Of a stretch of DNA of 64,000 bases, positions 9,534 to 19,200 are shown one piece after another. Each line of letters begins with the position of its first letter. Within the stretch, counting starts at the first letter, position 1. The notes below the pieces were generated by a model, which saw only the letters and a program-made list of their open reading frames with translations, was not told the origin of the DNA and did no database searches. Location: positions 186,001 to 250,000 of the forward strand of contig NZ_JACBYQ010000001.1 in the NCBI RefSeq assembly GCF_013408295.1. Reading direction: 5' to 3'. The translations under genes were made by a program, and so were the position numbers. This stretch comes from Psychromicrobium silvestre. Its GTDB lineage: Bacteria; Actinomycetota; Actinomycetes; Actinomycetales; Micrococcaceae.

Positions 9534-10312
9534 ACGAAGGTCAAGCTAGCGCGCCTGCTGCCGGGGGTGCCGAGAGTGCAGCCCGAAAGTCTCAGCTTGA
9601 GGCGAACCTGAAGGCGGTCCACGCGCGAATCGCCCGTGCGGTTGTGACCAGCGGGCGTCAGGATCAGCCCGAGCTGGTGGTGGTCACTAAATTCCATCCA
9701 GCCAGTGACGTGTTGCTGCTCGCGGAGCTGGGCGTTCGGGATGTGGGGGAGAACCGGGACCAGGAAGCGGCCGCGAAGCAAGCCGAGGTTGCCGCTGCTG
9801 GCTTCGTCCTGCGTTGGCACTTCATCGGTCAATTGCAGAGCAACAAAGCAAAATCCGTGGCTCGCTACGCCGACGCCGTGCATTCGGTAGATCGACCGGG
9901 GCTGGTTGATGCGCTCGCCAAGGCGGTACGGGCTGCGGAGCGCCCGGCACTGCAATGTTTTCTACAAGTAGACCTGGGAGAACAGGCCACCGGGGAACAG
10001 GCCGGAGGGCAACGAGGCGGCGTGCTACCAGCGCACCTACTCGAACTGGCTGCTCGTGTTGCCGACGCCGAGGAATTGACGCTCGCGGGAGTAATGGCAG
10101 TGGCGCCCCTGGGAGAGGGAGGGCGCAGTGCCGATCCCGAGCAGGCTTTCGCCAAGTTGGCTGAGCTCAGTGCTCAGTTGGTCCGCGAACACCCGCAGGC
10201 GACGGCGATTTCCGCCGGGATGAGCGCCGACCTCGAAGTAGCCATTGCACATGGTGCGACACACCTGCGTGTCGGCTCGGATGTGCTCGGTCGGCGGGCG
10301 GCTGTGCGGTAG
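9530..10312 (+). CDS. Pyridoxal-phosphate homeostasis protein, YggS/PROSC family
   Basis: A cytoplasmic PLP-binding alanine-racemase-fold barrel without known racemase activity; family members buffer free PLP and affect amino-acid and keto-acid pools. The 260-aa protein has the PLP lysine in VVVTKFHPASDV (Lys about 54), GENRDQEA, WHFIGQLQSNKAK and the C-terminal phosphate-binding part ISAGMSADLEVAIAHGATHLRVGSDVLG. An insertion near residues 143-165 is rich in Gly/Gln. It overlaps pgeF by 4 nt and precedes sepF, the usual actinobacterial order. Confidence 0.93.
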   Translation: MNEGQASAPAAGGAESAARKSQLEANLKAVHARIARAVVTSGRQDQPELVVVTKFHPASDVLLLAELGVRDVGENRDQEAAAKQAEVAAAGFVLRWHFIGQLQSNKAKSVARYADAVHSVDRPGLVDALAKAVRAAERPALQCFLQVDLGEQATGEQAGGQRGGVLPAHLLELAARVADAEELTLAGVMAVAPLGEGGRSADPEQAFAKLAELSAQLVREHPQATAISAGMSADLEVAIAHGATHLRVGSDVLGRRAAVR

Positions 10313-10364
10313 CGTCAAAAGTGCAGCAGCAAGTAGGATTTTTTAGTAAACACAGGGAGCAAAA

Positions 10365-10889
10365 ATGGCTGGCGCTCTGCGCAAGACAATGATTTACCTT
10401 GGCCTCGCCGATGGCGAGGAGCAGTACGAGGCTGAACTGGATTCCAAGACGCCTCGGCAAGGTCAAAAAGAGACTCAGAAGAACGAGGAATACGCAGTGG
10501 AATACGATAATCGTCATTCTGAACCGACCGCGCGCGTCGAAGAGGAATACCGTGCTCCGGTAACGCCCATCAAGCGGGCGGCTTCCAGTCGAGACGACTC
10601 CACCAGCCTGCGTCAGATCACCACGGTGCATCCGCGTTCCTACAACGATGCCAAGCTGATCGGCGAGAGCTTCCGCAACGGCATTCCGGTGATTATGAAT
10701 GTCACCGATATGGGCGAGGCCGATGCTAAGCGCCTGGTCGATTTCTCCGCCGGTTTGGTCTTCGGTCTGCATGGTGCGATTGAGCGGGTGACGAACAAGG
10801 TCTTCTTGCTCTCGCCGTCAACCGTCCAGGTGCTTGGTGGAGATGCCGAGGCCAGCGAGAACCAGGCCAGCTTCTTTAACCAGAGCTAG
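10365..10889 (+). CDS. sepF: Cell division protein SepF
   Basis: SepF polymerises under the membrane and ties FtsZ to it; in actinobacteria it is the main FtsZ anchor. The 174-aa protein has the N-terminal amphipathic membrane-binding helix [19 protein letters not shown], an acidic/charged linker (20-90) and a C-terminal SepF domain starting [18 protein letters not shown] and containing [13 protein letters not shown] and VFLLSP. The start follows GGGAGC. Together with the FtsZ tail two genes upstream it completes a membrane-attached ring. Confidence 0.96.
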   Translation: MAGALRKTMIYLGLADGEEQYEAELDSKTPRQGQKETQKNEEYAVEYDNRHSEPTARVEEEYRAPVTPIKRAASSRDDSTSLRQITTVHPRSYNDAKLIGESFRNGIPVIMNVTDMGEADAKRLVDFSAGLVFGLHGAIERVTNKVFLLSPSTVQVLGGDAEASENQASFFNQS

Positions 10890-10906
10890 CGCTTAAGCTT
10901 ATCCTT

Positions 10907-11197
10907 GTGGGATTGATCTTTACGCTGCTTTACGTGCTCCTGCTTCTGTTCTACCTGGCTTTGGTGTTACGCCTGATTTTTGATCTGGTGCAACAGTTTG
11001 CCAGGGGGTGGAGGCCTAGTGGAGTTTCACTGCTTGCTGCAACCGGAATTTACTCGGTGACCGATCCACCACTCAAGCTTGTCAGGCGATTATTGCCCCC
11101 GATGAACCTCGGAGGCTTCGCCCTAGACATTGGTTGGTTGCTACTCTGGGTGGCGGTCTGGATCGCCATGGCGATCGTCGGAGCCTTCGCCGCTTGA
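10907..11197 (+). CDS. YggT family membrane protein
   Basis: A 96-aa integral membrane protein starting with GTG at 10907, 17 nt after sepF. It has two hydrophobic hairpins, about residues 2-25 and 66-95, separated by the conserved YggT segment YSVTDPPLKLVRRLLPP. The family sits next to sepF across Gram-positive bacteria and is thought to take part in division or envelope biology, but no biochemical role is established. Confidence 0.9.
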   Translation: MGLIFTLLYVLLLLFYLALVLRLIFDLVQQFARGWRPSGVSLLAATGIYSVTDPPLKLVRRLLPPMNLGGFALDIGWLLLWVAVWIAMAIVGAFAA

Positions 11198-11357
11198 GGG
11201 CTGCCCTTGGCCGGAGTTAGTTTTCGTGGCCGAAAAGTTATACTGTGTTTCACGAATGTATTTGTCAGTACTGTTTTACCAATAGAGAACCTATTCGGTA
11301 TCGTAGTTGAGTTGGCCACTTGTGGCCGGAACTCATTAAACCCAACGAGGTGACTAG

Positions 11358-12092
11358 ATGGCTTTGACGCCAGAAGATGTTGTCAACAAGCGCTTTCAGC
11401 CGACGAAATTTCGCGAAGGCTACGACCAGGACGAGGTCGACGACTTTCTCGATGAGATCGTTGTTGAACTGCGCAGGTTGACCCAGGAGAACGAGGACCT
11501 TCGCAAGAAGGTTGCGGAACTGGAATCTGGAGCCCCTGCTTCTTCAGCACCGGTACCGGCTGCTGCTCCTGAGGCGGAGAAGGCTCCGGCTAAGGACGAA
11601 AAGGCTGAGGCAGAGAAGCCCGCCGTCAAGGAAGAAGAGAAGCCTGCAAAGGAAGAGGAGAAGCCTGCTGCTGCTCCTTTCACCGCTCCTGCGGCTGCAG
11701 CCACTCCGGCTCCCGTCACTTCGGCCGTACCGGAGGCCGCTCCGGCTCCCACCACCGCCGAGTCCGCTGCTGGCGTTCTCACGATGGCACAGAAGCTGCA
11801 CGACGAGTACGTCAACGCCGGTGTACAGCAGCGTGACAAGATCATCGCCGAGGCTCAGATCGAGGCTTCCAGCCTGGTCAACGATGCTCAGGAGAAGAGC
11901 CGCAAGACTCTCGGTGCCCTTGAGCAGCAGCGTTCCGTGCTTGAGCGCAAGGTCGAGCAACTGCGTGGCTTTGAGCGCGATTACCGCTCCCGCCTGAAGT
12001 CCTACATCGAAGGCCAGCTGCAGGATCTGGAGTCTCGTGCTTCGGTCGCCGCGCCCGACGTTTCGGACAATGGCGATAAGGCCGATTCCTAA
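11358..12092 (+). CDS. divIVA: Polar growth/division scaffold DivIVA (Wag31)
   Basis: DivIVA/Wag31 is a coiled-coil protein that marks negatively curved membrane at poles and septa and, in actinobacteria, organises apical wall synthesis. The 244-aa protein begins with the DivIVA domain MALTPEDVVNKRFQPTKFRE followed by EVDDFLDEIVVELRRLTQENEDLRKKV. A long Ala/Pro/Glu/Lys-rich insert (about 55-135) precedes a second coiled coil (about 139-225). AACGAGGTGA is the ribosome-binding site. The 160-bp upstream gap contains a TATACT (11239-11244) that may be a -10, so the gene may have its own promoter. Confidence 0.95.
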   Translation: MALTPEDVVNKRFQPTKFREGYDQDEVDDFLDEIVVELRRLTQENEDLRKKVAELESGAPASSAPVPAAAPEAEKAPAKDEKAEAEKPAVKEEEKPAKEEEKPAAAPFTAPAAAATPAPVTSAVPEAAPAPTTAESAAGVLTMAQKLHDEYVNAGVQQRDKIIAEAQIEASSLVNDAQEKSRKTLGALEQQRSVLERKVEQLRGFERDYRSRLKSYIEGQLQDLESRASVAAPDVSDNGDKADS

Positions 12093-12113
12093 GCTTTCAA
12101 CGATTCAACACCG

Positions 12114-12147
12114 AAGCCGGTGGCCGGGCTCGCCCCGCCACCGGCTT
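12114..12147 (+). terminator. Hairpin after divIVA
   Basis: A perfect 10-bp stem (12114-12123 with 12138-12147) lies 22 bases after the divIVA stop and before lspA. The loop is 14 nt and GC-rich. The following bases are only weakly T-rich, so termination may be partial, letting some transcripts run into lspA. Confidence 0.6.
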
Positions 12148-12175
12148 TGGCGTTTCCTAGCAATCTCAAAGGCTC

Positions 12176-12760
12176 ATGACTGAAACCCCTTCTGTCCCAG
12201 AAACCCCGGACTCCCCAGAGGCTCCGGCTGCCCCAGCACGCTCCCGCGGGAGCCTGTTGGCTTGGTTAGTCGGGTTTGCCGTATTGGCTTACGGCTTGGA
12301 TCAGCTCACCAAATTCTGGGTCAGCACTACGATGACTATCGGCCAGATCACCGAGGTCCTGCCGCCGGTGTTGCGTTGGTATTACATCACCAACTCCGGA
12401 GCCGCTTTCTCGCTGGGCGAGGGATATGCCTGGGTGTTCTCCATTGTGATGGCCGCGGTATCGCTAGCCATCATCTGGCAGGCTCGACGGCTTGGTTCGG
12501 CCTGGTGGGCAGTGGCCCTGGGCATGGTGCTGGGAGGCGCGCTCGGTAACCTGACGGACCGCCTGTTCCGGCCGCCGTCGTTCGGCATGGGCCATGTGGT
12601 GGACTTTATTTCGGTACCCAATTTTGCAATTTTCAATCTTGCCGATTCCGCTGTGGTTGGCGGCGTGATTCTGATCTGTGTGCTCACCTTACTCGGAGTA
12701 CCTTTCCGGGGCGGTCCGCGTAAGTCCTCCGGGCAAGAGCCTGACGCGAAACAAGAGTGA
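12176..12760 (+). CDS. lspA: Lipoprotein signal peptidase LspA (signal peptidase II)
   Basis: LspA is the membrane aspartyl protease that removes signal peptides from diacylated prolipoproteins. It has 194 aa with a Pro/Glu/Ala-rich N-terminal tail of about 25 residues and four membrane spans. Catalytic motifs are [20 protein letters not shown] and [11 protein letters not shown], giving the two catalytic Asp residues (in NLTDR and NLADS). A lipobox protein at 23,390 in this window is a likely substrate. rluD follows 7 nt downstream, the common lspA-rluD pair. Confidence 0.96.
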   Translation: MTETPSVPETPDSPEAPAAPARSRGSLLAWLVGFAVLAYGLDQLTKFWVSTTMTIGQITEVLPPVLRWYYITNSGAAFSLGEGYAWVFSIVMAAVSLAIIWQARRLGSAWWAVALGMVLGGALGNLTDRLFRPPSFGMGHVVDFISVPNFAIFNLADSAVVGGVILICVLTLLGVPFRGGPRKSSGQEPDAKQE

Positions 12761-12767
12761 GGCGGAG

Positions 12768-13697
12768 ATGACCGAAGCCGAAATGGTTCGGCTCAGTGTG
12801 CCGGAAGAACTCGAGGGAGTGCGAGCCGACGCCGCGCTAGCCACCTTGCTCAAGGTTTCTCGTTCCGCCGCGGCGAGCTTGCTGGCCGGTAAGAGGGTGA
12901 GCAGCGCCGGGAAGGTGATTGGTAAGTCCTCGAAGCTCACGGCTCACAGCGAACTTGAGGTCTCGATGCCACCCGTACGGGATCCACTGGCCTTCGACGC
13001 CGAGCCCTCCGCCGATCTGCATATCTTGCTGGACGACGAAGCTTTCGTTGTGATTGATAAACCGGTGGGCGTGGCAGCCCACCCATCTCCGGGCTGGGTG
13101 GGGCCAACCGTGGTTGGCGCGCTGGCCGCTGCCGGCTACCGAATCTCGACTTCGGGAGCAGCCGAACGTGCAGGGATTGTGCACCGGCTCGACGTCGGCA
13201 CCTCCGGGGCGATGGTGGTCGCCAAAACGGAGCAGGCTTATACCGCGCTCAAACGTGCCTTCAAGGAACGGACCGTGCAGAAGATTTACCACACCGTGGT
13301 GCAGGGCATGCCGGATCCGCTGCGAGGCACGATTGATGCTCCGATTGGCAGACATCCCGGTCACGACTGGAAATTCGCGGTGATCGAGGACGGACGGCCT
13401 TCGGTGACGCACTACGAGATGCTGGAAGCCTTTGGCCGCGCCTCGCTGCTCGAAGTGCATTTGCAGACCGGGCGAACCCACCAGATTAGGGTGCATTTCT
13501 CCGCCTTGCACCATCCTTGCGTGGGGGACTTGACCTACGGAGCCGATCCGAAGCTTGCCGCCGAACTAGGGCTGACCAGGCAGTGGTTACACGCACGGAC
13601 CCTTGGCTTTGAACATCCGGTGACCGGTGAGTGGGTGGAGGTGACGAGCGAGTACCCAGCGGACCTGGACTACGCAGTCGAGGCCTTGCGTGGCTAA
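12768..13697 (+). CDS. rluD: 23S rRNA pseudouridine synthase, RluA/RluD family
   Basis: Converts specific uridines of 23S rRNA to pseudouridine. The ATG at 12768 follows GGCGGAG and gives 309 aa; the open frame extends upstream only within lspA. An N-terminal S4 RNA-binding region (about 10-70: [22 protein letters not shown]) is followed by the synthase domain with the catalytic Asp in [19 protein letters not shown], then PIGRHPGH and the C-terminal [11 protein letters not shown]. The family has several rRNA targets; RluD is the best guess from its pairing with lspA. Confidence 0.9.
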   Translation: MTEAEMVRLSVPEELEGVRADAALATLLKVSRSAAASLLAGKRVSSAGKVIGKSSKLTAHSELEVSMPPVRDPLAFDAEPSADLHILLDDEAFVVIDKPVGVAAHPSPGWVGPTVVGALAAAGYRISTSGAAERAGIVHRLDVGTSGAMVVAKTEQAYTALKRAFKERTVQKIYHTVVQGMPDPLRGTIDAPIGRHPGHDWKFAVIEDGRPSVTHYEMLEAFGRASLLEVHLQTGRTHQIRVHFSALHHPCVGDLTYGADPKLAAELGLTRQWLHARTLGFEHPVTGEWVEVTSEYPADLDYAVEALRG

Positions 13698-13716
13698 CTC
13701 AGGGCAGCAACGCTCA

Positions 13717-13746
13717 TTGCGCGCTTCGTTGCCAGCGTGCTAGATT
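13717..13746 (+). promoter_or_regulatory. Putative promoter of the leader ORF and patatin gene
   Basis: TTGCGC (13717-13722) and TAGATT (13741-13746) are spaced by 18 bases just after rluD. They would place a transcript start about 30 bases before the leader ORF. Sequence match only. Confidence 0.4.
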
Positions 13747-13783
13747 TTCGGTGATCGTGATCTATCGGCAGGAGGTGAGACCC

Positions 13784-13837
13784 ATGAACGCAGTATCCGC
13801 AATGGGTGCTCCCTGCAGTCCACGATCGCGCGACTGA
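13784..13837 (+). CDS. Short leader ORF (17 aa) with strong ribosome-binding site
   Basis: ATG at 13784 stands 5 bases after GGAGGTGAGA, the best Shine-Dalgarno match in this stretch, and opens a 17-codon frame MNAVSAMGAPCSPRSRD ending in TGA. It is 51 nt upstream of the patatin-like gene, and the intervening RNA can fold over that gene's start region. The size, the strong ribosome-binding site and the position suggest a leader peptide controlling the downstream gene, possibly sensing an amino acid such as cysteine or arginine from the codons near its end. I do not recognise the peptide. Confidence 0.5.
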   Translation: MNAVSAMGAPCSPRSRD

Positions 13838-13840
13838 ACT

Positions 13841-13885
13841 AGTCGCCGCTGGGAGCGTCCGCCAGGCTATTCGCGAAAGGCGACT
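13841..13885 (+). promoter_or_regulatory. Possible regulatory hairpin covering the patatin start region
   Basis: AGTCGCC (13841-13847) can pair with GGCGACT (13879-13885), and GGGAG (13851-13855) alternatively with CTCCC (13884-13888). Both pairings reach the GAAAGG ribosome-binding site and the ATG at 13889. A ribosome stalled on the leader ORF ending at 13837 could change the fold. This is inference from complementarity. Confidence 0.35.
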
Positions 13886-13888
13886 CCC

Positions 13889-14884
13889 ATGAACACAACA
13901 TCTTTTTCAACTTTGCAGGTAACCTCCACGGCGGCCTCTAAACGTCGTAATCCCCATCAAGATCAGCCGCAGGCCGAGGTGATAAGACCGGCGCAGGCTG
14001 CAGACAAGCGAGCCCTGGTCCTCGGCGGTGGCGGATCGACGGGCAACGCCTGGTTGATCGGCGTCCTGGCTGGCTTATTTGATGCTGGGCTGGATGTAAG
14101 CACAGCCGAGCTGACCATCGGGACTTCGGCGGGTTCAACAGCCGCCGCCCAGTTGGCTGGGGCGAGCCCGACCGAGCTGTTTTCCGCCACCCTTGCAACT
14201 GTGCCTCAGCAGCGCGCTGGTTCCGGCGGGGCCGAGCGCGGACGCGGTCCGGCCAGGCCGGTGGTGAACCATTTGGAGAGGATCGGCAAAATCATTGACG
14301 CTGCCGCCGATATGCCTGATTTGCGCCGCCGACTGGGTGCAGCGGCACTCGAAATGGATGCGGCCTCAGACGGCTCCTGGCAAGAGCAGTGGCGCAAGAC
14401 CGTGGCCTCGCGGCTACCCAGCCAGGATTGGCCGCAACGAAGGGTGCTTATTACAGCGGTGGATGCCGGTAACGGTGAGCCGGTGGTGTTCGATCAGCAC
14501 AGCGGGGTCGATCTGGCGGACGCCGTGGCTGCCAGTTGTGCCAGTGGCCTTCCGTACCAGATCGGAGACGCCCGGTACATTGACGGAGGCTATCGAAGAT
14601 CCAGCGAGAATGCCGATCTAGCCGCTGGATACGGACGGGTTCTGGTGTTGTCGCCCTTTGGCGGCAAAACACTGCAACCGCTGGACTGGGGTGTGCAACT
14701 CGCGAAGCAGGTCGAGGAGTTACGCGCAGGCGGCAGCCGAGTCGAGACGGTCTTCCCGGACAGCAACTCCGAGCACCTGTTCGGCAGTAATGCGATGGAT
14801 CTGTCGTTGCGACCGCCCGCCGCCCGGGCCGGCTACGAACAAGGCAAAGCCCTTGCCGAACAACTCACCGAGTTCTGGCGCTAA
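13889..14884 (+). CDS. Patatin-like phospholipase family protein
   Basis: A 331-aa alpha/beta hydrolase of the patatin fold, presumably a cytoplasmic or peripheral lipid acyl hydrolase of unknown substrate. Visible are the oxyanion glycine stretch ALVLGGGGSTGNAWLIGVL near residue 42, the nucleophile elbow IGTSAGS (Ser in GTSAG, about residue 80), and the catalytic Asp motif DGGYRRSSENADLA near 230. All three core elements of the Ser-Asp dyad are present, so it should be active. It is preceded by a strong leader ORF and a possible RBS-blocking hairpin. ATG 13889 follows GAAAGG. Confidence 0.85.
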   Translation: MNTTSFSTLQVTSTAASKRRNPHQDQPQAEVIRPAQAADKRALVLGGGGSTGNAWLIGVLAGLFDAGLDVSTAELTIGTSAGSTAAAQLAGASPTELFSATLATVPQQRAGSGGAERGRGPARPVVNHLERIGKIIDAAADMPDLRRRLGAAALEMDAASDGSWQEQWRKTVASRLPSQDWPQRRVLITAVDAGNGEPVVFDQHSGVDLADAVAASCASGLPYQIGDARYIDGGYRRSSENADLAAGYGRVLVLSPFGGKTLQPLDWGVQLAKQVEELRAGGSRVETVFPDSNSEHLFGSNAMDLSLRPPAARAGYEQGKALAEQLTEFWR

Positions 14885-15045
14885 CCCTCGAAATCTATTG
14901 ATCGGTGGGCATGAGGAAACCCGCTCATGCCCACCGAAACCGAGGAATTTGTCGTCGCCTTGTCGCAATTAGTTTCATTTTTGTTAAATTCTGCTAATTT
15001 TGCCTGAGCATCACGCGATTCGATTCACTAGCTCGGGGGAGCATT

Positions 15046-16140
15046 ATGAGTTTTCAGACCGAAAGTTATTTATCAAGCGTGCCCGGGCCGATGACGCCGC
15101 GAGCCTATGGGCGTTCACCTGGCTTAGTGCTGTGGGCGGTCATCGGGGCTATCTTCGCGGCCGCACTCGTCACCTTGGCAGGCTTTGGAATGCTACCCGG
15201 AATCAGCATCCCGATGCGGCAGAACAGGCCTCTCATTACGACGCTGTCCTTCGGGGCAGGGACCTTGGTGCTGATCTTGATGTTGATGGGAGTCCTTTGG
15301 CGCGGCCAATTCAAGGTGCTCATTGAGGGTTTTCAGGTCACGATCTATCGGGCCTTCCGGCCGGTAGGTCAGTTTGATGCTCGACAGGCGCTGGTCTCTA
15401 CGCAGGTGGTGAAAAGATCTACCAACGGTGTTCACTCGGGCACCACAAGAACCCTTATCGTGAACATTAACGGTCTTGAGCAGCGTTTCAATTGCAAGCA
15501 GTTCAGCCGAAAGACCTTTAGCGATATGGTGGCCCATCTGCATAGCCTCAATCTGGTGGCGACCTCTGTACTGGAACACGATCCCGCAAGCTACCAGCAG
15601 CGGATGCCTCAGCGGGTGCTATTCACCCTTGATCCTTCGGTCTATTCCGCACGGATCGTGAGGTTGAACATTTTGGGCGGAGTAGGGGCGCTGATAGCAG
15701 TAATCTCCACCGTTCTGATCTTTATCACTCTGCAAAGCAGTTCCGAGGACGCCATCGACAACGGAGGGATCTGGTTCTTCATTGGGGCCTTCTTGGGTCT
15801 TGCCTTCCTCTTTGTCGGTTTCCTGGGCGCGGCATCGCTGGCCAAGACCCGACGTCGAACACCGCGGCAGATCGTGGTGGATGGTCAGGGCCTCAATATT
15901 GACCAGCACTATTTTGCTTTCTCCTTGTTGAGCCGGATTCAGGCGACGCCGCCGAATTACGGGCTCAGTCAGGTGCAGAAATTGTCCCTGCAGTCACACC
16001 AGGGTGGTAAAACTCAGTTTCTGCTGGGGATTAACCAGGCCAGCCTGGGACGAGTGTTCCCAAACTATGCCGAGTTCATCGGTGCGCTACGCCAAGCCAC
16101 GGCTCATTTGCCCGGTCTCGTTGTGATGGACCTGCAGTAG
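15046..16140 (+). CDS. Orphan membrane protein, four membrane spans
   Basis: A 364-aa protein after a GGGGGAGC ribosome-binding site. It has two hydrophobic spans near residues 28-50 and 68-86, a soluble stretch (about 90-190) with beta-rich character (FKVLIEGFQVTIYRAFRPVGQ), a second pair of spans near 208-228 and 243-265, and a C-terminal soluble part with repeating LSRIQATPPNYGLSQVQKLSLQSH. The soluble parts look like two PH-like halves around paired spans, suggesting internal duplication, but I do not recognise the family. It stands alone between the patatin gene and dnaE. Confidence 0.8.
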   Translation: MSFQTESYLSSVPGPMTPRAYGRSPGLVLWAVIGAIFAAALVTLAGFGMLPGISIPMRQNRPLITTLSFGAGTLVLILMLMGVLWRGQFKVLIEGFQVTIYRAFRPVGQFDARQALVSTQVVKRSTNGVHSGTTRTLIVNINGLEQRFNCKQFSRKTFSDMVAHLHSLNLVATSVLEHDPASYQQRMPQRVLFTLDPSVYSARIVRLNILGGVGALIAVISTVLIFITLQSSSEDAIDNGGIWFFIGAFLGLAFLFVGFLGAASLAKTRRRTPRQIVVDGQGLNIDQHYFAFSLLSRIQATPPNYGLSQVQKLSLQSHQGGKTQFLLGINQASLGRVFPNYAEFIGALRQATAHLPGLVVMDLQ

Positions 16141-16218
16141 CGAAGATGGCTTCCCGCTAAATCCCGAGAATTCTTCGCGAAGACCAGATTCGCCTCCGGG
16201 CGGTCCTAGAATGGATGG

Positions 16219-19200
16219 GTGGCTAGCTCCGATTCCTTCGTCCATCTGCACAATCACACCGAATATTCCATGCTGGACGGAGCGGCTCGGCTGACCGATC
16301 TGTTCTCCCATGCGGCTGAGTTGGGTATGGACTCACTGGCTACCACGGACCACGGCTTCGTCTTCGGGGCTTTCGATTTCTGGTCCAAGGCGAAAGCTGC
16401 CGGGATTAAGCCGATTATCGGGGTCGAAGCGTATTTGACTCCGGGAACAGCGCGTCAGGATCGCACCAGGGTGAAATGGGGTGACGGTTCGGGTAAGGAC
16501 GTTGCCGGCGCCGGTGCCTACACCCATATGACTCTCTGGTCCGAGAGTACGGAGGGCATGCATAACCTCTTTCGGATGTCCTCGCTGGCGTCACTTGAGG
16601 GCTATCTTTACAAGCCTCGAATGGACCGGGAGCTATTACAGACCTACGGCAAGGGCCTGATCGCCACCACGGGTTGCCCCTCGGGGGAGGTGCAGACCAA
16701 ACTGGGTCTGGGCTTGTACAAGGAAGCTATCCAGGCGGCGAGCGATTTCCAAGACATCTTCGGCAAGGGAAATTTCTATTGCGAGCTGATGGATCACGGG
16801 CTGGACATTGAACGCAATGTCAGAGCCGATCTGCTCAAGCTGGCCAAGGACCTGAATCTGCCGCTAGTTGCCACCAATGACCTGCACTACACGCACGCCG
16901 AGGACGCGCCGAGCCACGCCGCCCTGCTCTGCGTCCAGTCCGGCTCCACGCTGGCGGACCCCAAGCGTTTCAAGTTCGATGCCGATGAGTTCTACCTCAA
17001 ATCACCGCAGGAGATGCGGGCGCTATTCCGTGACTTCCCGGACGCTTGCGACAATACGCTGCTGATCGCTGAGCGCTGCGACGTCAAATTCGATACCTCA
17101 GCCAGCTATATGCCGCGTTTCCCCGCGCCCGAGGGTGAGAACGAGCAGTCCTGGTTCGTCAAGGAGGTCGAAAAAGGGCTGCATTACCGTTACCCCATGG
17201 GAATCCCCACCGAGGTTCGTGAGCGAGCCGATTTCGAAGTCGGCATCATCACCCAGATGGGGTTCCCTGGATACTTCCTAGTGGTTGCGGACTTCATCAA
17301 CTGGGCTAAGAACAACGGGATCCGGGTGGGACCCGGGCGCGGCTCCGGTGCCGGTTCCATGGTGGCCTACGCAATGCGCATCACCGATCTGGATCCTATC
17401 CAGCACGGTTTGCTTTTCGAGCGATTCCTTAACCCGGAACGTGTCTCGATGCCCGACTTCGACGTGGACTTCGATGATCGTCGCCGCGGTGAGGTGATCA
17501 AGTACGTCACCGAGAAATACGGTGATGAGCGGGTCGCCATGATCGTCACCTACGGCACCATCAAGGCTAAGCAAGCCCTCAAGGATTCCTCCCGCGTACT
17601 CGGCTACCCCTATTCCACGGGGGAGCGGTTGACCAAGGCGATGCCGCCGGACGTGATGGGCAAAGGGATGCCGCTCACCGATGTGCACAATAAGGAGGCC
17701 AAGCGTTATTCCGAGGCGGAAGAGCTACGTGAGTTGATTCGTAGCGACGCCGATTCGCAAAAAGTCTTCGATATGGCGCTGGGCTTGGAAGGCCTCAAGC
17801 GGCAATGGGGGGTACACGCTGCCGGCGTCATCATGTCCTCGGATCCGCTCATCGATATCATCCCGATTATGCGTCGTGAGCAGGACGGCCAGGTCATCAC
17901 GCAGTTCGACTACCCGACCTGTGAGGGCCTTGGCCTGATCAAGATGGACTTCTTGGGGCTTCGGAACCTGACGATCATCTCGGACGCTATTGAGAACATC
18001 AAGCTCAATAGCGACGTTGATCTGGAATTAGAGACGCTAGAACTGGACGATAAGGAGACCTACGAGCTGTTGGCTCGGGGCGATTCGCTGGGTGTTTTCC
18101 AGTTTGAAGGCTCCTCCTATCGCCAGCTATTGCGGCTGATGAAGCCCGATAACTTCGAAGATGTCTCGGCGCTGGGCGCCATCCACCGCCCCGGCCCGAT
18201 GGGTGCAAACGCGCATATCGACTACGCAATGCGTAAAAACAAATTGCAGGAGATCACCCCGATCCATCCGCAATTGGCCGAGCCGCTCGAAGATATCCTG
18301 GGGACCACCTACGGCCTGATTGTCTATCAAGAGCAAGTGATGGCGATTGCGCAGAAGCTCGCTGGCTACTCGCTCGGTCAGGCAGATCTACTCCGCCGTG
18401 CAATGGGCAAGAAGAAGAAATCCGAGCTGGATAAGCAGTACGAAGGCTTCGCCCAGGGCATGCGGGACAACGGATACTCCCAGGAAGCCGTGCAAAAGCT
18501 CTGGGACATCCTGCTGCCCTTCTCCGACTATGCCTTCAACAAGGCTCATTCGGCCGCCTATGGTTTGGTGAGTTACTGGACGGCCTACCTCAAGGCGCAT
18601 TACCCGGCGGAATACCTGGCTGCCCTGCTGACCTCGGTTGGCGATGACAAAGACAAGATGGCCATCTATCTCAACGAGTGTCGCCGGATGGGTATCACCG
18701 TGCTGCCGCCGGATGTCAACGAATCGGCACTGAACTTCACCCCTGTGGGCAGCGATATCCGCTTTGGCATGGGAGCCATTCGTAACGTTGGCGCGAACGT
18801 CGTCTCTGCCATGATCGCAGCTCGGGAGGAAAAGGGTGCCTTTGAATCTTTCAGCGACTTCCTGCTCAAGGTGCCCGCCGTCGTCTGCAATAAGCGAACC
18901 ATTGAATCCCTGATCAAGGCTGGCGCCTTCGACTCGCTCGGTCATCCACGCCGCGCCCTGGCCATGGTGCATGAAGAAGCCATCGATTCGGTGGTGGTGC
19001 TCAAACGCAACGAGGCCGTTGGTCAATTCGATCTGTTTGCCGGGTTTGGCGAAGAAGAGGCGGAGCCAGGCTTCACCACCGATATTCCCGATCTGCCGGA
19101 GTGGGAGAAGAAGGACAAACTGGCCTTCGAGCGGGACATGCTGGGCCTTTACGTCTCGGATCACCCCTTGCGCGGCATGGAAGGTCTGCTGAGCCAGCAT

